Source of the DNA: CAUZIB01 sp963663925
GTDB taxonomy: Bacteria > Acidobacteriota > Vicinamibacteria > Vicinamibacterales > UBA8438
Assembly (NCBI GenBank): GCA_965237405.1
Contig: OZ250139.1
Location: 3,906,001 to 3,970,000, forward strand
DNA: 64,000 bases
Reading direction: 5' to 3'
The position numbers and the translations under genes were made by a program. The notes under the pieces are model-generated. The model worked only from the letters and a program-made list of their open reading frames with translations, was not told the DNA's origin and ran no database searches. Of this stretch, positions 62,312 to 64,000 are shown piece after piece; position 1 is the first letter of the stretch, and every line of letters begins with the position of its first letter.

Positions 62312-63259
62312 CTAGCGTTCACAGGCTCGCCCATCGTTGTCGCGGTCCATGCGGCGTTGGTACGCGCAGTGCCCTCGCGGAACGCCGTTGGGATGATCAC
62401 GCCTGAGCGCCGTGCAGTTACGGTACGGCCCGCAACCGCTCCCCGCGCCACCGCGTCCCTGCGACGGGCTTGCCGCCACCGAGCTTCTGCCCCCGGACTC
62501 GCAGACCACGCCATCACCGTCGCCATCCCGCATGAACGGATACGCCGGGTGCTCGCGCGTCACCGGGGCGATGCCGTGCGCGCGGGCCTCCGCGCAACTG
62601 ATGCGTCCGTTGCGGTTGTCGTCCCACTCCGCGACCACTTCGGATCCACCACCAGCAAGCGGCGTCGCTGCCGGAGGCGTGTCGCCACGGCCGAACACAA
62701 TCACGTCAGTCCCAGCACAGCCGGACAGCGCCGCGTCCAGAGCGTTCGCCTCACGCCGATCGATGGTCAGCCCGTAGCGTTGCCGGACTGCGATCACCCG
62801 CGCCGCGAACCAGCACCGGTTCTGCGCCGGCAGCCAGTCCGCCGCGTCACGGGCGCTCTTCTGGTAACGATTGACTCGTGGTCCGGCCAGCGTCAGGTTC
62901 AGCGGATCGGTCGCGAACCGCTGGCGGGTCGCCGCATCGGCGGCGCACAGGCCGCTGTCGTGCGCCTCGGACCGAGCCACCATGTGCTCGATGTCGGTCT
63001 CGGATTTGCTCGCGAACCAGCGTCCGGTGTACGGACCGTAGACGCCGCCGAGTTCCCGGATGATCCCATCCTCGACCGACTGCTGGTATCGGTAATCGTC
63101 CGAGTCGTAGGGCGAGCAACGCCGTTCCGGCACGACGGTCAGGCCACGCCAGGAATCCTGTGCGTGCGCCACAACGCCCCCGCGAGGCTGTCCGTCCGTG
63201 CCGATGCCCAGGAAGACGAGGATCGCGCCGACGATAATGAACTGAACTTGGCTGCGCAT
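62312..63259 (-). CDS. Secreted HNH nuclease with tandem excalibur domains
   Basis: 315 residues from the ATG at 63259, GGAG upstream. A hydrophobic N-terminus (FIIVGAILVFLGIG) acts as signal or anchor. Residues about 45-190 form a GmrSD_C/DUF1524-like HNH domain: DIEHMVARSEAHDSGLCAAD (DIEH catalytic), then DPLNLTLAGPRVNRYQKSAR (N) and RCWFAARVIAVRQRYGLTID. Two calcium-binding excalibur domains follow: DDNRNGRISCAEARAHG...DGDGDGVVCE and CTALRRDHPNGVP...DRDNDGRACER. Family members are extracellular DNases for nutrient scavenging or competence. Intact. Confidence 0.85.
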   Translation of the reverse strand: MRSQVQFIIVGAILVFLGIGTDGQPRGGVVAHAQDSWRGLTVVPERRCSPYDSDDYRYQQSVEDGIIRELGGVYGPYTGRWFASKSETDIEHMVARSEAHDSGLCAADAATRQRFATDPLNLTLAGPRVNRYQKSARDAADWLPAQNRCWFAARVIAVRQRYGLTIDRREANALDAALSGCAGTDVIVFGRGDTPPAATPLAGGGSEVVAEWDDNRNGRISCAEARAHGIAPVTREHPAYPFMRDGDGDGVVCESGGRSSVAASPSQGRGGAGSGCGPYRNCTALRRDHPNGVPRGHCAYQRRMDRDNDGRACER

Positions 63260-63271
63260 GGGGCTATCTCC

Positions 63272-64000
63272 GGGCTTTGTCAGGTTAACTCTCCGCGCGG
63301 CACAATGCCGGGATGCACATTCGACGATCCCGCTACCTTCGGCATCGCTTTCCGCCTGACATCATCAGCCACGCCGTCTGGTTGTATCACAGATACTGCC
63401 TGAGCTTCCGGGATGTCGAGGATCTGCTGGCCGAACGCGGCATCATCGTGTCGTACGAAACGATTCGGCCATGGTGCGGGACGTTCGGCCCCGATGACGC
63501 CCGGCGGTTGAAGCGACGTCAAGGTCGACTCAGCGATACGTGGTTTCTGGACGAAGTCTTCGTCGCGATCAACGGTCAGCGCCAGTATCTGTGGCGCGCC
63601 GTGGACCAAGACGGTGACCTGATTGACCTGCTCGTCCAACCCCGTCGGGACGGGCGGGCGGCGCGGAGATTCTTCCGAACACTCTTAAAGAGTCAGCGAC
63701 AGGAACCGTGTCGTCTCGTGACCGACAAGCTGGGCAGCTACCGCGTGGCCCAGCGGGACGTCATGCCCGGTGTCACCCACGCCACGACCCAATACGCGAA
63801 CAATCGCGCCGACGTCTCCCATCAGCCTACGCGCCAACAGGAGCGTCAGATGCGAGGCTTCACCTCACCTGCCCACGCCCAGCGGTTCTTGCACGTTCAC
63901 GGTGTCATTCAGAATCTGTTTCGAGTGGGTCGGCACCTGCTCAGGTCGGTGCATCATCGGATGCTGCGAGCACGATCATTCACCGTGTGGGCCGAGGTGA
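63272..64000 (+). mobile_element. IS6-family element B, second copy (runs off the window)
   Basis: Left end GGGCTTTGTCAGGTTAACTC as at 24899. Confidence 0.88.
63313..64000 (+). CDS. IS6-family transposase B, 3' end outside the window
   Basis: 229 codons are open from MHIRRSRYLRHRFPPDIISH to FTVWAEV. D in WFLDEVFVAINGQRQY, D in LVTDKLGSYRVAQRD, Asp instead of Glu in NNRADVSHQPTRQQERQM, as in the 24157 copy. About four codons are missing at the edge, judging by the sister copy. Confidence 0.9.
   Translation, partial: MHIRRSRYLRHRFPPDIISHAVWLYHRYCLSFRDVEDLLAERGIIVSYETIRPWCGTFGPDDARRLKRRQGRLSDTWFLDEVFVAINGQRQYLWRAVDQDGDLIDLLVQPRRDGRAARRFFRTLLKSQRQEPCRLVTDKLGSYRVAQRDVMPGVTHATTQYANNRADVSHQPTRQQERQMRGFTSPAHAQRFLHVHGVIQNLFRVGRHLLRSVHHRMLRARSFTVWAEV

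Overview
The window is an insertion-sequence (IS) graveyard in a GC-rich bacterial genome. By my count roughly two thirds of it is mobile DNA: at least eight IS families, two copies of a group II intron and a 120-bp MITE pair. Elements are nested inside one another, cut by each other and joined at recombinant boundaries. The non-mobile genes sit between them as islands, many with an end missing. A secreted DUF1080/LamG-like protein (25255-25884), a Ser/Thr-kinase scrap and a STAS scrap resemble genes common in Acidobacteriota (Vicinamibacteria-like). That placement is an inference from protein style only; no rRNA or taxonomic marker is present.

Layout. 1-2260: 5' part of an FMN-dependent glutamate-synthase-like gene, a small HNH/zinc-finger-like gene, and a divergent WYL-domain regulator cut by an IS1182-like element. 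2256-8000: IS1182, IS5, an integrase-core (rve) IS, an IS110 remnant and an IS1-like element. 8300-10207: kinase and STAS scraps and a frameshifted membrane sulfatase-like gene. 10343-12739: an IS5 stump, then two inverted identical-length IS6 elements around a tRNA-Leu(CAA). 12740-16600: a leucine-rich-repeat protein fused to the front of an SF1 helicase and cut just before its expected Walker A motif, a small coiled-coil protein, an HsdR scrap, a VapBC-like pair and IS3 scraps. 16608-22611: a two-gene AddAB/RecBCD-like helicase-nuclease operon, the largest nearly intact cellular unit. 22741-31825: IS110, IS6, rve copies and a nested IS5/IS1182, with a secreted protein, a YbjQ-like stump and a second AddB-like stump between them. 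31996-33834: an acyl-CoA ligase and a HepT stump. 33835-37923: IS6, a group II intron, IS5 and an IS110 remnant. 38304-40553: a RecD2-type helicase. 40615-46165: more IS6, IS3, MITE and IS5 pieces, a tyrosine recombinase and the second intron copy. 46366-46878: a ParDE-like module. 46935-52824: a nest of IS3 inside an rve element inside IS110, another integrase-core IS and a full-length IS110. 52825-59284: a GIY-YIG protein translationally coupled to a wHTH protein, IS5, an RDD stump, a MITE, and a HelD-like helicase with zinc ribbons. 59379-64000: nested IS5/IS1182, a secreted HNH-excalibur nuclease and an IS6 running off the end.

How it fits together. Apart from metabolic leftovers, the recurring theme is DNA processing and defence: two AddB-like genes, AddA-like, RecD2, HelD-like and SF1 helicases, GIY-YIG and HNH nucleases, type I restriction and toxin-antitoxin parts. 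This looks like a decayed defence/recombination island that has served as an IS landing zone. The best candidates for something undescribed are the LRR-helicase fusion, the wHTH/GIY-YIG coupled pair, the HelD-like protein, and a group II intron found twice at exactly the same position inside an IS5 terminal repeat.
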